From contig CM061238.1 of the NCBI GenBank assembly GCA_030848705.1, positions 75,478,685-75,542,684 of the forward strand: 64,000 nt of DNA, read 5' to 3'. The translations under genes were made by a program, and so were the position numbers. The DNA is from Heracleum sosnowskyi (taxonomy: Eukaryota; Streptophyta; Magnoliopsida; Apiales; Apiaceae). Positions 10,350 to 21,249 of the stretch are shown here, piece by piece. Numbering within the stretch: the stretch's first letter is position 1; each line of letters opens with the position of its first letter. The notes under the pieces are model-generated. The model saw nothing but the letters and a program-made list of their open reading frames with translations. It was not told the origin of the DNA and searched no databases.

Positions 10350-11692
10350 TGAAAGGCATATGTTTAGGCCTATTTGTTTACTTCGAGGATTCAACTCAAC
10401 TTAAACAAGTTTGTAATAAGTAAGTAATAATTCAATTGTCACAGTCACAGGAATCTCAGAAGATCATATCTGTCAGAAGAATACAGATTAAAGTCATCAT
10501 ACAGACTTGAAGAAATACTACATTGAAAGAAGTTCATTTATTTGATCAAGCCTCAGTGAAGTCTTCAAAGAAGTGGATTTATTAAAGTGACAGAGGTTTC
10601 AGATTTGTGATAGCAAATGTACAGGTTACAAAGGTTGAACAACAGTCAAAAGCAGACAATGGACCACAGCTTAAAGTCAAGATGAAGAACAGACATTGAA
10701 GTTAGTCATTTATGAACCATACAGTGCATCAAATGACAACCTCAGACAATGGATATTCTTTAGCAGTTCAAGTGGTTCAATAATTGGTTTTGCTATTCTA
10801 TGAGAATTTAAATTCTATTTTAAATTAGTTATTAATTTATTTATTAAATTAATTCTTCAGAATTAATTTAGCAAATAAATTAAGTAATTAATTTATTGAA
10901 TAAATTAATTTATCAGAATTAATTTATGAAATAGATTAATTATTAGAATTAATTTAGAATTAGAATTTGAATTAAATTAGAATTAATTAATTAAAATGAA
11001 CTGGAATGACTACCCAGGATAGTCATACCGGTAGTCATACCGGTAGTCATCCCGGTAGTCATCCAAGTTTATTTTAATTAATTCTAATTTAATTCTCCTA
11101 AGTTATCATAGTCATGCTAAGCCATTTGATAGTCATCCAATACATATTTTGGTAGTCATTCCAGAAAGAAAAAGCTAAACAGAACGTGCAGTGGATTACT
11201 ACAAAAGAAAAGAGATTAGACAGAAAGCAAGTGATCAAACATTTCATCTATCAATAAAAGTTTCTATCAATCTAAAACCAAGAACTCTGCCGGATTAATT
11301 TCTTCAGTGAATTAATTCTAGAAAATTATTGTGTTAAATCTAAACCACTAGAATTCATTTACTTGTACTGCTTTGACTATCTAGCGGATTTTTATCCCTA
11401 GAACGTATCTCAAATTATTAATTATTGTTATATCTTTTTATTACAAAAATAGATAAATTCATGTCGAATTTATTCTAGATTTGTTTTAATTAGTTTGAGA
11501 TTCAATATTGTAATCAGTACCTCATTTGTAACACCTTTCAAGTTTAATATAAGTTATATTTAACTTGAATTCTGTTTCATTTAATTCCGCCATAATTTGT
11601 TCTTAAATTGTTTTATTCTATAAAGAACAAATTCGATAAAACGGTATAGTTTGTATTCAACCCCCCTTCTACAAACTTATCAGGACCTAACA
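10350..11692 (+). repeat. Solo LTR S, 1343 bp, perfect target duplication
   Basis: Starts TGAAAGGCATATG and ends CAGGACCTAACA. It is flanked on both sides by GAAAC (10345-10349 and 11693-11697), a perfect 5-bp duplication. The ATTCAACCCCCCTTCTACAA signature at 11655-11674 places it with the SIRE-like LTRs of this window. It contains a very AT-rich tract (about 10800-10990), a 30-bp inverted repeat and a cluster of GGTAGTCATNCC motifs. No PBS follows. Confidence 0.85.
10969..11095. repeat. Inverted repeat enclosing a motif cluster in solo LTR S
   Basis: Left arm 10969-11001 begins GAATTAAATTAGAATTAATT. Right arm 11066-11095 is its reverse complement apart from a 4-nt insertion and one mismatch. 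The intervening 64 nt carry four copies in a row of a (G/A)GTCAT(A/C)CC-type motif plus one inverted copy. As DNA or RNA this could form a long hairpin with the motifs in the loop. Confidence 0.75.
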
Positions 11693-11697
11693 GAAAC

Positions 11698-12562
11698 ACC
11701 CACGTCCCAACTTGTATTATTAATCAAAACGGTTATCAACAATACAATCAAACAATAACACCTCAATGGTGTCCCAACTGATATTTAACCCTAACAATAC
11801 TTAAGTATCCGCTCTCGAGCGATACCTAAGTCTACATCTCTTAAGCATTCACATATATCAAACATAATATGACTATGTTTATATAGCCATCCAAAACTTA
11901 GCCACCAAGACATACCACACTTGTTATACAAGCCTTCCAATTCTTGGTGTTTAATTACCTAACTTAGTGATAAAGACATACCATATATAATAATTGTCTA
12001 CATATACAATTATTACCAAACCCATATTTATCTTGGATCACCCAAGCCCATACAATCATATTGGGTTGAAACCCAACACACTTCCTGGACAAATTTGCTT
12101 TACTTTGTCGGGATGGCAGCTAGTCCGCTAGTCTATCTAGAGAGGTTCTCCTTTTAGCACTTCAGTTTCATTGCTATGTTGTTTGAAGGCGTAGAAATGA
12201 CAGACTGCATAGTGGTGATTGTCTTTCTCCGGAGGCCATTCTTCAACTCATTCTCCATGACATTTGTTCTCGAGTTATGACTTCAACATGGTTAATCAAA
12301 CGGGAATCTTCTTTCAATATACACATTAGGTAGATATTAGGCAACAAATTATGGTAGTTGTTATAGTTAACTTAGCTAGTCGTGACTAGTTAACTTGTAT
12401 CATAAGAATCTCTTTAAGCGGTGTTGCACTACTAGAGCTTTATTTATTTATAAAATTTAGTTATCGATCAAGAAAAAGATAAAAAAAAATTATGAACGGG
12501 GGACGTATCTTAATGAAATACTATAATTTTAGTTCAAAATGTACTACATCTACCCTGGTTAT
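11698..12562. other. Unidentified repeat (right part) and spacer
   Basis: 11698-12105 continues the unclassified sequence interrupted by solo LTR S. 12106-12562 is AT-rich with no coding frame I can recognise. The hAT 3' end and the rest of element B should lie here if they survive, but I could not identify either. Confidence 0.4.
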
Positions 12563-12923
12563 TGTTGAGATTGTGGAGTTTATCAGCCTCAAGGGCTTGA
12601 GCAGCGACCTCAAGGCCTTTTCCCAAACAGTAGAGTTCTCAAGGCCTTGACTTCAGACATCAAGGCCTTGATTGCGGGATTTTCAGCATTGGCCCATATT
12701 GTTAATTAGGCCCAGTTTCTTCTATTATAAATATTCTCTTGTAATTGTAAAATCCTAGCACAACATAACACAACATAATTGTGAGAGATCAATAAAAAAT
12801 TAGTGCGGCTTGTGGAGTAGGAATTTCCGAACCACATAAATCTTTGTCTTGTGTGATTGTCGTTTATTTTCTTGTTCTTGTTTATTCGCTTTGGGTTTTG
12901 CTTTCGTTGTTGTATACTCAACA
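12563..12923 (+). repeat. 5' LTR of element C
   Basis: Starts TGTTGAGATTGTGG, ends TATACTCAACA (perfect TGTTGAG/CTCAACA ends). TATAAATA near 12725-12732 is a probable promoter box. Four copies of the palindrome TCAAGGCCTTGA or close variants start at 12589, 12610, 12639 and 12660. Confidence 0.88.
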
Positions 12924-12925
12924 AC

Positions 12926-12943
12926 TAGTATTAGAGCCAGGTT
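12926..12943 (+). other. Primer-binding site of element C and deletion junction
   Basis: TAGTATTAGAGCCAGGTT matches the tRNA-iMet complement at 16 of 18 positions. Its last eight bases double as the first codons of the surviving RT segment. Confidence 0.8.
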
Positions 12944-14292
12944 AGTAGTCAAGGGTTATCAACAGAAAAAGGGTATTGACTATACTGATATATTTTCTCT
13001 AGTTGTTAAGATAACTACTGTTAGACCTGTTCTAAGCATTGTGGATGCAGATGAGTTACATCTAGAGCAACTAGATGTTAAGACCGCGTTCTTACATGGT
13101 GATCTTGATGAAGACATCTACATGGTTCAACCAGAGGGATTTCAGGTAGCTGGAAAAGAAAACTTGGTTTGCAAGCTTATAAAAAAGCTTGTATGGTTTG
13201 AAGCAAGCACCAAGATAATGGTACTTGAAGTTTAACAGCTTTATGATGAAGAATGGGCACACGAGGAGTGATATGGATCATTGTTCTTACTTTAAACAAT
13301 TTGATTCATCTTATATCATATTGTTGTTGTATGTTGATGACATGTTGATAGCAAGATCAAACATGAGGGAAATCAACAGACTAAATAGACAGATGTCTAA
13401 AGAGTTTGAGATGAAGGATATGGGTGCAACAAAACAGATACTTGGTATGAGCATCATAAGGGATAGATCTGAAGGTACTTTGAAATTATCTCAAGAGAAG
13501 TATATTGAGAAATTATTGCAGAAATTCAGTGTCCAGGATGCAAAGACCATAAGTACACCGTTGGCGACTCACTTTAATCTCACAAAGAAGCAATCACCTA
13601 AAACGGATGAAGGCAAGAAATATATGGCTAAAGTTCTGTATGCATCTGCAGATGGTAGTTTGATGTATGCTATGGTGTGTACAAGGCCAAAGATTTCTCA
13701 TGCAGTGGGAGTTGTTAGCAGTTTCATGTCTAATCTAGGAAAAGAGCATTATGAAGCAGTCAAGTGGTTGTTGCGCTACTTGAAAGACACATCCAAGGTT
13801 GCATTATGTTTCAGCAAGAAAGATGTTATCTTGGAAGGGTTCTCTTATGCAGATTTGGGTGGATGCTTGGATACAAGAAAAAGTACTACGGGATATATTT
13901 TCTCTTTGGGTGGCACAACAGTTAGTTGGATGTCTCGACTTCAAAAGAGTGTTGCTCTTTCAATCACAGAAGCAGAATATATGGCTATCTCTGAAGCTAG
14001 CAATGAGATGATTTGGTTGAAGAATTTTCCTGAGGAGTTGGGCAAGAAACAGGCGAACAGGGCTTTGTATAGCGGCAGTCAGAGTGCCATCCATCTTGCG
14101 AAGAATCATGTGTTTCATGCTAGGACAAAGCATATTCAGTTGAGATATCACTTTAAGAGGGAGTTGATTAGCAATGGTACTTTGCCCTTGAAGAAAATCT
14201 TCGGTTCAAAGAATCCTGCAGATATGTTGACTAAGGTGGTTACCAATGAAAAGTTGAAGCTTTGCATAGCTTCAACTGGCCTTCAAAATTGA
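12930..14292 (+). pseudogene. Copia reverse transcriptase and RNase H remnant of element C
   Basis: Reads ARLVVKGYQQKKGIDYTDIF, LDVKTAFLHGDLDEDIYM, LLLYVDDMLIA (the catalytic YVDD box near 13327-13350), LSQEKYIEKLL, and RNase H with TEAEYMAISEA, LAKNHVFHARTKHIQLRYHF and NPADMLTKVV. A one-base shift near 13180 in an A-rich stretch and a stop in the following SLYGLKQAP-equivalent segment (TAA near 13217) separate two frames, 12930-13235 and 13225-14292. All upstream domains are deleted, so any mobility would require helper proteins. Confidence 0.88.
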
Positions 14293-14397
14293 TTGATGAG
14301 AAGGCGTTGCACTAGTTAGAGTTATTGATTGAAGTATTGGGTGTTACTAGACTTACAAGAGTGAAGAGAAGATGTGATCAGACTCCAAGTGAGAGAT

Positions 14398-14756
14398 TGT
14401 TGAGATTGTGGAGTCTATGTCAGCCTCAAGAGCTTGAGCAGTGACCTCAAGGCCTTTACCCAAACAGTAAAGTTCCCAAGGCCTTGACTTCAGACATCAA
14501 GGCCTTGACTGTGGGATTTTCAGCATTGGCCCATATTGTAATTAGGCTCAATTTCTTCTATTATAAATATTCTCTTGTAATTGTAAAATCCAACATAATT
14601 ACACAACATAATTGTGAGAGATCAATACAAAATTAGTGCGGCTTGTGGAGTAGAAATTTCCGAACCACGTGAATCTTTGTCTTGTGTAATTGTCGTTTAT
14701 TTTCTTATTTTTATTTATTTAATTTGGTTTTTGCTTTCGTTGTTGTATACTCAACC
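14398..14756 (+). repeat. 3' LTR of element C
   Basis: Preceded by a purine-rich CAAGTGAGAGAT tract. Starts TGTTGAGATTGTGG and ends near TATACTCAACC, where the final CA has apparently mutated. It carries the same four TCAAGGCCTTGA-type motifs as the 5' copy, with different point changes. Confidence 0.85.
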
Positions 14757-16271
14757 GAGAATCGTTCGCTCCAATACTTAATACACCCGAACTTAACTTG
14801 TATGATGACTTGCTGGTGGATTTGGTATTCATAACTTGATCTTGAGTCTTTATTTTTTTTTCAAAACAAAGACATACAATGCAGGTTAGATACAATTATT
14901 TCATCTAACCCAATATTACAAATAACATCAAAAGATACAAAACGATAGTATATAAAAAAACCCACTACATTTATGACATATTCACTTGGGAGACTTATTT
15001 AGTAAGATACATATATAGGATTTTTGATTGTCCTCGACTGTCAAAAAGTAAACTACTTAGAAACTACTTATTGTTCTGCAAGAATTAAACAAGAAAAATT
15101 ACATGTTTTTTTTGCTAAATGAGAAATTATATGTTTGATTAGAAGTTGCAGAGTATAAGAAGCATGAAGAATATAAAACTAAGACGAAATGAAAGACTCC
15201 TAAGAAGGTAGTTAGGGTTTTGTAGGCCATATTTTTTATGAGCTCATGCATTCCACCCCTCCCTAATATATTTCAATCTAATATTTATCAAACACTTGAT
15301 TATTATTAATACACTAATTACATTCCACTAAACTTGCTCCTCTTTTGGTAACAAACTCCAACCCCCTCCCTCCCTCTCTCATGCATGTCCTGCAGTTCAC
15401 CTACCACAGTAACAGCCTACTCATATATCTGCATCTACATATTTATTTATCTACAAGTCATCTAATTAATGCATAATTCAATAAACATATATTAATTATC
15501 TAAATTGCTTGTTTCCTCTAGTTTTAATCGAGTTAATTAGAAGTAGCACTATATTACAACACAGAACTAATATCATATTTCATTTACGTTTACGTACACA
15601 CGCATACAGTACCTTCATAATAAAAGAATTTAGATGATATAAGATGGGGTAAGCAAGCTAGCTAGCTAAGATAACATTGAGGTGAGGAAATGAGGATTGT
15701 CACAAAATGATGTTGCAGTTAGACATTGCTATCCGTTGTCTATTGGTATTGGTATGGACATCTGCTGCTGTTTTTTATACTTGACTTTTGTTTCTTGCAG
15801 CATCCTACTTTTCTTCACTCTTATTTGCTCAAGCACAAGATATAGATACATCATCCCATATTTTGTCAAGACGAAAAGCTACTGTTCGTCGTGGGCAGGT
15901 ATGCATTACATCTACACATATACTCTATCAAGCTATTTTTCATGTATAAAGTTTAACCAAGGCAAAAAGTGCTTGATTTCATCAACCTTTTCATGAATGC
16001 AAAGCTCATATTTGTGTTTTAAAAGTATACATTGTTAAGTAACTAATCGCTCTAAAATCTCAAGGTGTTAGAGAAAGTATTATTCAACACATATTTTTGG
16101 TCAATTAAAAAACAAAATTATGATCAAGTAATTGCTATCTATTAATGTAGGACCGGCAATTATACATTTTTTTTTGTCATGTCAAATTCAGTGATATATA
16201 AATTTATTGGAATCGAATGGACCTCTGACAGTATATAAATGATAAATTTATGTTGTCGTGTTGCAGGGAAT
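14757..16271. promoter_or_regulatory. Upstream region and probable 5' UTR of AMS
   Basis: No coding frame of note. A CT-rich tract (CCCCCTCCCTCCCTC) lies at about 15360-15380. A splice donor (GGGCAG then GTATGC) near 15898 and an acceptor (TGTTGCAG) ending at 16266, five bases before the AMS ATG, suggest an intron in the 5' UTR of roughly 370 bp. The transcription start is not defined by anything I can see. Confidence 0.45.
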
Positions 16272-19160
16272 ATGAGCTTTTTGCAACCTATAATGGAGAA
16301 AATAAGGCCAATACTTGTGGGTGTCAAAGGCTGGAACTACTGTGTTTTCTGGAAACTGAGTGAAGATCAAAGGCAATTAATATATTATTAATATTATATG
16401 TAGAAAATTTGTTTAGTCATTTAATTCGATAATCGATCTTTTTGTTTGTTTGTTTGTTTGTGTGTACGTAAATAGGTTCCTTGAGTTAATGGATTGCTGT
16501 TGCGCTGGGAGTGAGAACAAAGTGGTTAATAATATGAATGGTGAAGTTGGGGATGACGATGAGCTTCTGTTTACAGTTGTTTCTATTAACAATCCTTGCA
16601 GAGATGTCATGTTTCAGCATCCAACAACTAAGGCCTGTCAACTGCTTTCGCATTTACCTTCTTCACTTCCCATGGATTCTGGGTACATATATATAATCCG
16701 TCTTCCTGATCACTATATATATGTTTGTGTTTTTAAATTAGTTATACAGTAATTAATCTGTAATTATGCGTAAATGGCAGGATTCATGCACAGGCCTTGA
16801 TATCAAATCAGCCCAGATGGCTCAACTTCTCTAACACCTGCCACTCAGACATAATGCAGGAGGTACACACACAGGAATCATTACTTTGTCAGTCGAGTGT
16901 CTTTACAGGTAGCTATTTGATTTTGATCTAGTGATTAATTTGGCAGGATGCAGTGGAGACTAGGGTCTTAATTCCGGTTTCAGTCGGACTGATTGAGCTC
17001 TTTGTAGACAAACAAGTAAGTCTATTTCCTTCATGCATGTGTGCATATACACTTCAGATAGTATTTTTGTGCAGGACTGAAATTTACTAATATGTATCTA
17101 CTTTACATTTACTACTTTATGTGTTCTTAATTACTTATTACCTGCTAAGGTGTATCATTAGTTGTCATGAAAGAAAAGTTTAGAGACCAAAGTACTTCAA
17201 ATATATTTTACACACAAACGTCATGCAGGTACAAGAATAATTAATTAACAAAAGCAGCTGAAGAGTTCTAAATTTATTGTTGAAAAAAATCCCAAAACAT
17301 ACTAAAATCATTTAATTAACAAAAGAAAATCGGAAATGACACATTACAAAGTATATAAAAAAACATAAATTGTATGTGAGGATTTGAACTAGTGACTTTG
17401 TCATTAGGTTGTCCATGAATCATCTTCATGCATATATTATGCTTATGCATTGCCAATTGATTAGTTCTCTTTTTGCAGGTATGTGAAGATCAACGTTTGA
17501 TAGATTTTGTAACATCACAGTTTAACATCTCACAAGATCAGCAAACCATAATGACTTCAAACTTCTCATTCAAACCTTCTATTATCAGTGAAAATGATCA
17601 AAAAATTCAAAAGGAGCTTTTCCAGCCACCCGTCTCTCCAGCGACAATGATCCAGAATCTGAATCTTCAAGATGACCTCAGCACGGATCAGATTCATTTG
17701 CACAACTCTTCAATGAACTTCTTTCAACAATTTGATGATCACAGTATGGAAAATGAAAACAAGAGCTTACTAGAAAGTCCTGATGAACAGTTGAATGCGG
17801 ATCTTAGGCCTGTAAATGTTTATGACCAGGAAGATCTTGACACATTCCAAAAGTCCATGATTACTAATGCTAGTGGTGCAAGTGCTAATGCACATATGAT
17901 CAATACATGTGTGGAGCCTACGAAAAGCAAGAAACGGCAAAGTGATGATCGAGATTCCATGAACAGATCAGATTCGGTCTCTGATGATGAAGACAATAAT
18001 GATGATGAAGATAATAATGATGGGAAGTACAGAAGAAGAACTGGAAAAGGTGGAACTCAATGTAAAAACCTTGAAGCTGAAAGGAAGAGAAGGAAAAAGC
18101 TTAATGAAAGGCTTTATCATCTTCGATCTTTGGTTCCTAAAATTACCAAGGTACTATATATAGAAAGTAGGAAGACATAATTATATCTTTAATACTATAT
18201 ACTACCATTTGTTACCCGGAGAAACGAATGTGTTGGAATAAAACCAATGGGTTACTGATTCACCTTTTCATTTATATTCAGTTGGATAGAGCTTCAATTC
18301 TTGGAGATGCAATTGAATATGTAATGGAGTTAAAGCAACAAGTTGAAGATCTTCAAAATGAGCTAGAGAGGAACATAGACAACGAAGGTGGACCACCAAA
18401 TGATAATGATCAAAGCACTCTTCAATCAGAGGTTGTACATGGAAGTGAAGTTAAAATTGGAACAAAATCTGAACTTGGTAAGCCTTACAATAGGGCTTAT
18501 AATGTGGGAGCATCATCAAGTATTGGAACAGAGGTCTCCACTAAGAAAAATTTGAACTCTGAAAGTACCAATGATAAGGTGCAACAAATGGAGGTAAGGT
18601 GTGTGTGTGTGCATATTCGTGTGTGTGTGTGTGTGTTGTGTATATGTTGTGTAATTATATTGAAATGTTAATGCAGCCGCAAGTGGAAGTGATTCAATTG
18701 GATGGAAATGAGTTGTTTGTGAAGGTATTCTGTGAGCACAAGCCAGGTGGTTTTGTGAAGTTGATGGAAGCTCTGAATTCTCTTGGGCTTGAAGTAACAA
18801 ATGTGAATGTTACTAGCTTATTATCCCTTGTTCTCAATGTCTTCAAAGTTGAGGTATGTAAATTTAAATCATAAAGCTTTACATATTATTTCATTTGACA
18901 TATGTGTGTATGAACTGAGTTTTTGCAACCATTGTCTGCTGTGACAGAGGAAAGACTGTGACATGATCCAAGCTGATCATGTAAGGGAGTCTCTGCTAGA
19001 GCTAACTAGAAACCCGAACCGAAGTTGGCCCGAGATATCTAAAGCAGCTGCATCAGAAAATGGAAATGGCAATGATCTACACAATTACCATCCTTATCAC
19101 CACCATCAGCATCCAGTGCACTTCCACCACAATCATCATCTCCACCATCTTCACAATTAA
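16272..19160 (+). CDS. AMS: bHLH transcription factor ABORTED MICROSPORES
   Basis: Nuclear bHLH factor required in the anther tapetum for pollen wall and microspore development in Arabidopsis and rice (family knowledge). Eight exons join in frame to 610 residues: 16272-16372, 16476-16682, 16781-16862, 16947-17015, 17479-18150, 18282-18593, 18677-18853, 18948-19160. The N-terminal MYC-type region has GWNYCVFWKLSEDQR and CRDVMFQHPTTKACQLLSHL. An acidic Asp/Asn stretch precedes the basic region KNLEAERKRRKKLNERL (about 349-365). The second helix LDRASILGDAIEYV follows at 378-391. A C-terminal ACT-like domain (about 482-540) has VFCEHKPGGFVKLMEAL. The last exon ends in a His-rich tail, as in Arabidopsis AMS (571 aa). 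Intron 1 appears to use a GC donor (AAAG then GCAATT); the other introns are GT-AG. No breaks are seen, so it is probably functional. Confidence 0.93.
18600..18640. repeat. TG microsatellite in AMS intron 6
   Basis: Two runs of (GT)n just downstream of the exon 6 donor, inside the 83-bp intron between exons 6 and 7. A plausible length-polymorphic marker. Confidence 0.85.
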
Positions 19161-19686
19161 GCATTTATTGATAACTATAGGCGCCCTCTTTACAAATTTC
19201 GTTGTTTCTTTTGCTACTTTATAAAATTAAGAACTAGCTGGTGATCATGTCTGAACTTTAGGTTACATTCGCGTGAATAATATGAGGGTGCCTTTCGTCT
19301 TCATGGATTACAATTGTTCCAAACAGAAGGAAAAAAGGATCTGAGTTGAGTTCATGTTAACACTATGGATACGCCTTTAAGGCGAGGCTGTACCCTAATC
19401 CTCATCGTAATGGATTATTACAACTTTTCATCTCTAATATTTGACACAAACAATCACTTTCTGCATATTGTTACATTTTCCCAAACAGTTTTCAAAGATA
19501 ATCTAGTTCAAAGAACACACGTACATGAAGTAGAAACTGCAGGGAGACATCAAAGGTTTATGTCCCCTTGTGTACCCTTGATGTATAATGCTGTTAGACA
19601 TAAGAAAACTTAAGTTTGATTTATATAAATCTCCAGAGTAGGGCAATCAATGGGCTCTGTAATGCCTAAATTGGCCAAAAATATGA
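19161..19686. other. Convergent 3' intergenic spacer, AMS and uclacyanin
   Basis: The 526 bp between two convergent genes hold their 3' UTRs. The small open frame at 19365-19613 has no recognisable similarity and is not called. Confidence 0.6.
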
Positions 19687-20375
19687 TCACGGAGTATTAT
19701 GTAACAAGTTAAGTAAGAAGGCTAGTAATGCAGCTATAGAATATATGAGCAAACTAGCACCCCTTGTCTTGGTTCCACTGTTTTGATCCATGCCTGGAAC
19801 TGGCAGATCAGGAGCAGTATTATTAGCATCATTATTATGATCATTTACATTGATACCGAATCTCATACCACCAGAACAATGGCCCGGTACATCACAAATA
19901 AACCAATATTTCTTGGCCTCATTCAGTACAATTTGATCATTTCCACTCTCGTATCTCGCCAACACTCCGCTGCTTGAATTGCAGGACTGGTATGTAGCTT
20001 GTGTTACCACACAAGTATTATGTTGAGTCAAAACATAATTAAAAACTGCGATCATCACATTTGAAAACAAAAATGAGAGCATATCAAAGCACCAGTATTG
20101 ACACAAAAAATATGATTCAACAACATGCAGAGAATAACTTGGATAATTTAGTCTGTTGTACAGGACAGAGGGCAGAGAGAATGCTAACCAAGAGTGTCTC
20201 CGACGCTAAAATTGTATTTATGCAACCAACTTAGATAATTCACTCCCGTGTTCCAGTTTTCGGAATCACCGACGTTATAAACCAGGCACTCAACTGTACT
20301 AGTGCTTAAAAATGAAGGATAGATGAGAAAATATGTGATCATAATTAAGCAACTCAAAGGTTTAGCTCCTCTCAT
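19687..20375 (-). CDS. Uclacyanin-like phytocyanin (secreted blue copper protein)
   Basis: Plant cupredoxin of the cell surface. Two exons, 20375-20189 and 20045-19687, join in frame (GDTL then VFNYV) to 181 residues. Residues 1-29 form a signal peptide (LSCLIMITYFLIYPSFLS). The single plastocyanin-like domain has a complete type 1 copper site: His71 in LTQHNTC, Cys113 and His118 in FICDVPGHC, Met123 in SGGMRF. Cys84 and Cys119 form the expected disulfide. Methionine as axial ligand points to the uclacyanin/plantacyanin side rather than stellacyanin. After a Pro/Asn-rich linker, the hydrophobic end SLLIYSIAALLAFLLNLL looks like a GPI-anchor signal. The ATG at 20375 was chosen because the signal peptide starts there; the frame extends further upstream without homology. 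The physiological role is unknown. Confidence 0.88.
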
Positions 20376-20841
20376 TGCTTCTACTATTACTAAGGATCGA
20401 TGAAGCCAGTAACAGATTATAGAGATGGGTTTACAGGAAAATGCACATATATATATATATAATATATTGCTTTGTTCATCTATAAGATGTACCTGCACAG
20501 CCAGATTGATGAAGTCATGAAGCATGTACGGACTTCTCAACGTTATACAACATCTTTCGGTGTCATAATTTATTAATTGATTATATAATTCGGCTAATTC
20601 GAGGCATAAGGTTGTAAATTGTATTTATATCATCAATCATTATCCCTGTCTTTAACCATACACATCCCAAAACTAATTAACATAGTAAGGACTCGTTGGA
20701 AATAGAGTGGAAATTTGAATAAAGCCCAACCCATCTAAAAAAAACATATTCTAAAACCCTAGCGTGTACAACAAGTTTCAGAATCTCTAAAACCTTTTAC
20801 TCGTCAAAATTTTCCTTTAAAATATTACACAAACGCTTCAC
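20376..20841. promoter_or_regulatory. Shared divergent promoter region
   Basis: Only 466-481 bp separate the uclacyanin start (minus) from the DUF1279 start (plus), so the two genes must share this interval. A TATATATATATA tract lies near 20449-20463, within about 90 bp of the uclacyanin start codon. Confidence 0.55.
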
Positions 20842-20856
20842 ATGCACAATAAAATA

Positions 20857-21249
20857 ATGGCGACAGTAATTAGAATGAGAGAGCTAGTAAGGAAATACGG
20901 AAAAGTAGCACTAGGCGTGCATGTATCAGTCTCAGCAGCTTCAATCACAGCCCTCTACGTAGCTATCAACAACAATGTCCATGTTGAATCGGTGTTCCAG
21001 CGATTCGGAGTCGTAATTAAAAACCAAAACACTGAGACTCAGTTTGATTCTGACGGAGTGGTGCTTCCGTTGGATCAGAACAAGAGGAATCCAATGGCAG
21101 AGCTTGCAGTGTCGAGCGGTGGAGCTTTGGCAATGGCAATTCTTTGTAATAAAGCTTTGATTCCGGTGCGAGTTCCGATAACAATTGCGCTTACTCCTCC
21201 CATCTCGAGGTTTTTGGCCAGGCGTCGGATTTTTGGAATTAGTTTATGA
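20857..21249 (+). CDS. DUF1279 (FAM210-like) small membrane protein
   Basis: Intronless gene for a 130-residue protein. The ATG at 20857 (AATAATGGCG) has a better initiation context than the in-frame ATG at 20842, which would add MHNKI. The N-terminus MRELVRKYGKVALGVHVSVSA, followed by a hydrophobic helix (SITALYVAINN), is the hallmark of the DUF1279 family. A second hydrophobic segment (about 85-105) and an Arg-rich end (PPISRFLARRRIF) follow. Family members are organelle membrane proteins of poorly defined function. The basic, Met/Arg-rich N-terminus is compatible with mitochondrial or plastid targeting. Divergently arranged with the uclacyanin gene. Confidence 0.82.
   Translation: MATVIRMRELVRKYGKVALGVHVSVSAASITALYVAINNNVHVESVFQRFGVVIKNQNTETQFDSDGVVLPLDQNKRNPMAELAVSSGGALAMAILCNKALIPVRVPITIALTPPISRFLARRRIFGISL

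Larger units (their letters stand above)
12563..14756 (+). mobile_element. Internally deleted Ty1-copia element C with both LTRs
   Basis: 5' LTR 12563-12923, PBS 12926-12943, then directly the RT and RNase H coding region, then the 3' LTR 14398-14756. Gag, protease, integrase and the RT start are missing. The junction lies within GCCAGGTT, a sequence shared by the tRNA-iMet PBS and the codons for ARLVVKG in copia RT. The LTRs are clearly homologous, with several substitutions and small indels. Flanking 5-mers do not match (GTTAT on the left), so an original target duplication is not visible. Confidence 0.88.

Noticed and set aside
14750..14770. Target-site duplication for element C
   Set aside because: Left flank GTTAT is not found after the 3' LTR (GAGAA or CGAGA there), so no duplication is claimed.
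15697..15996. 99-codon open frame upstream of AMS
   Set aside because: Not similar to anything I know; overlaps a splice donor that fits a 5' UTR intron of AMS better.
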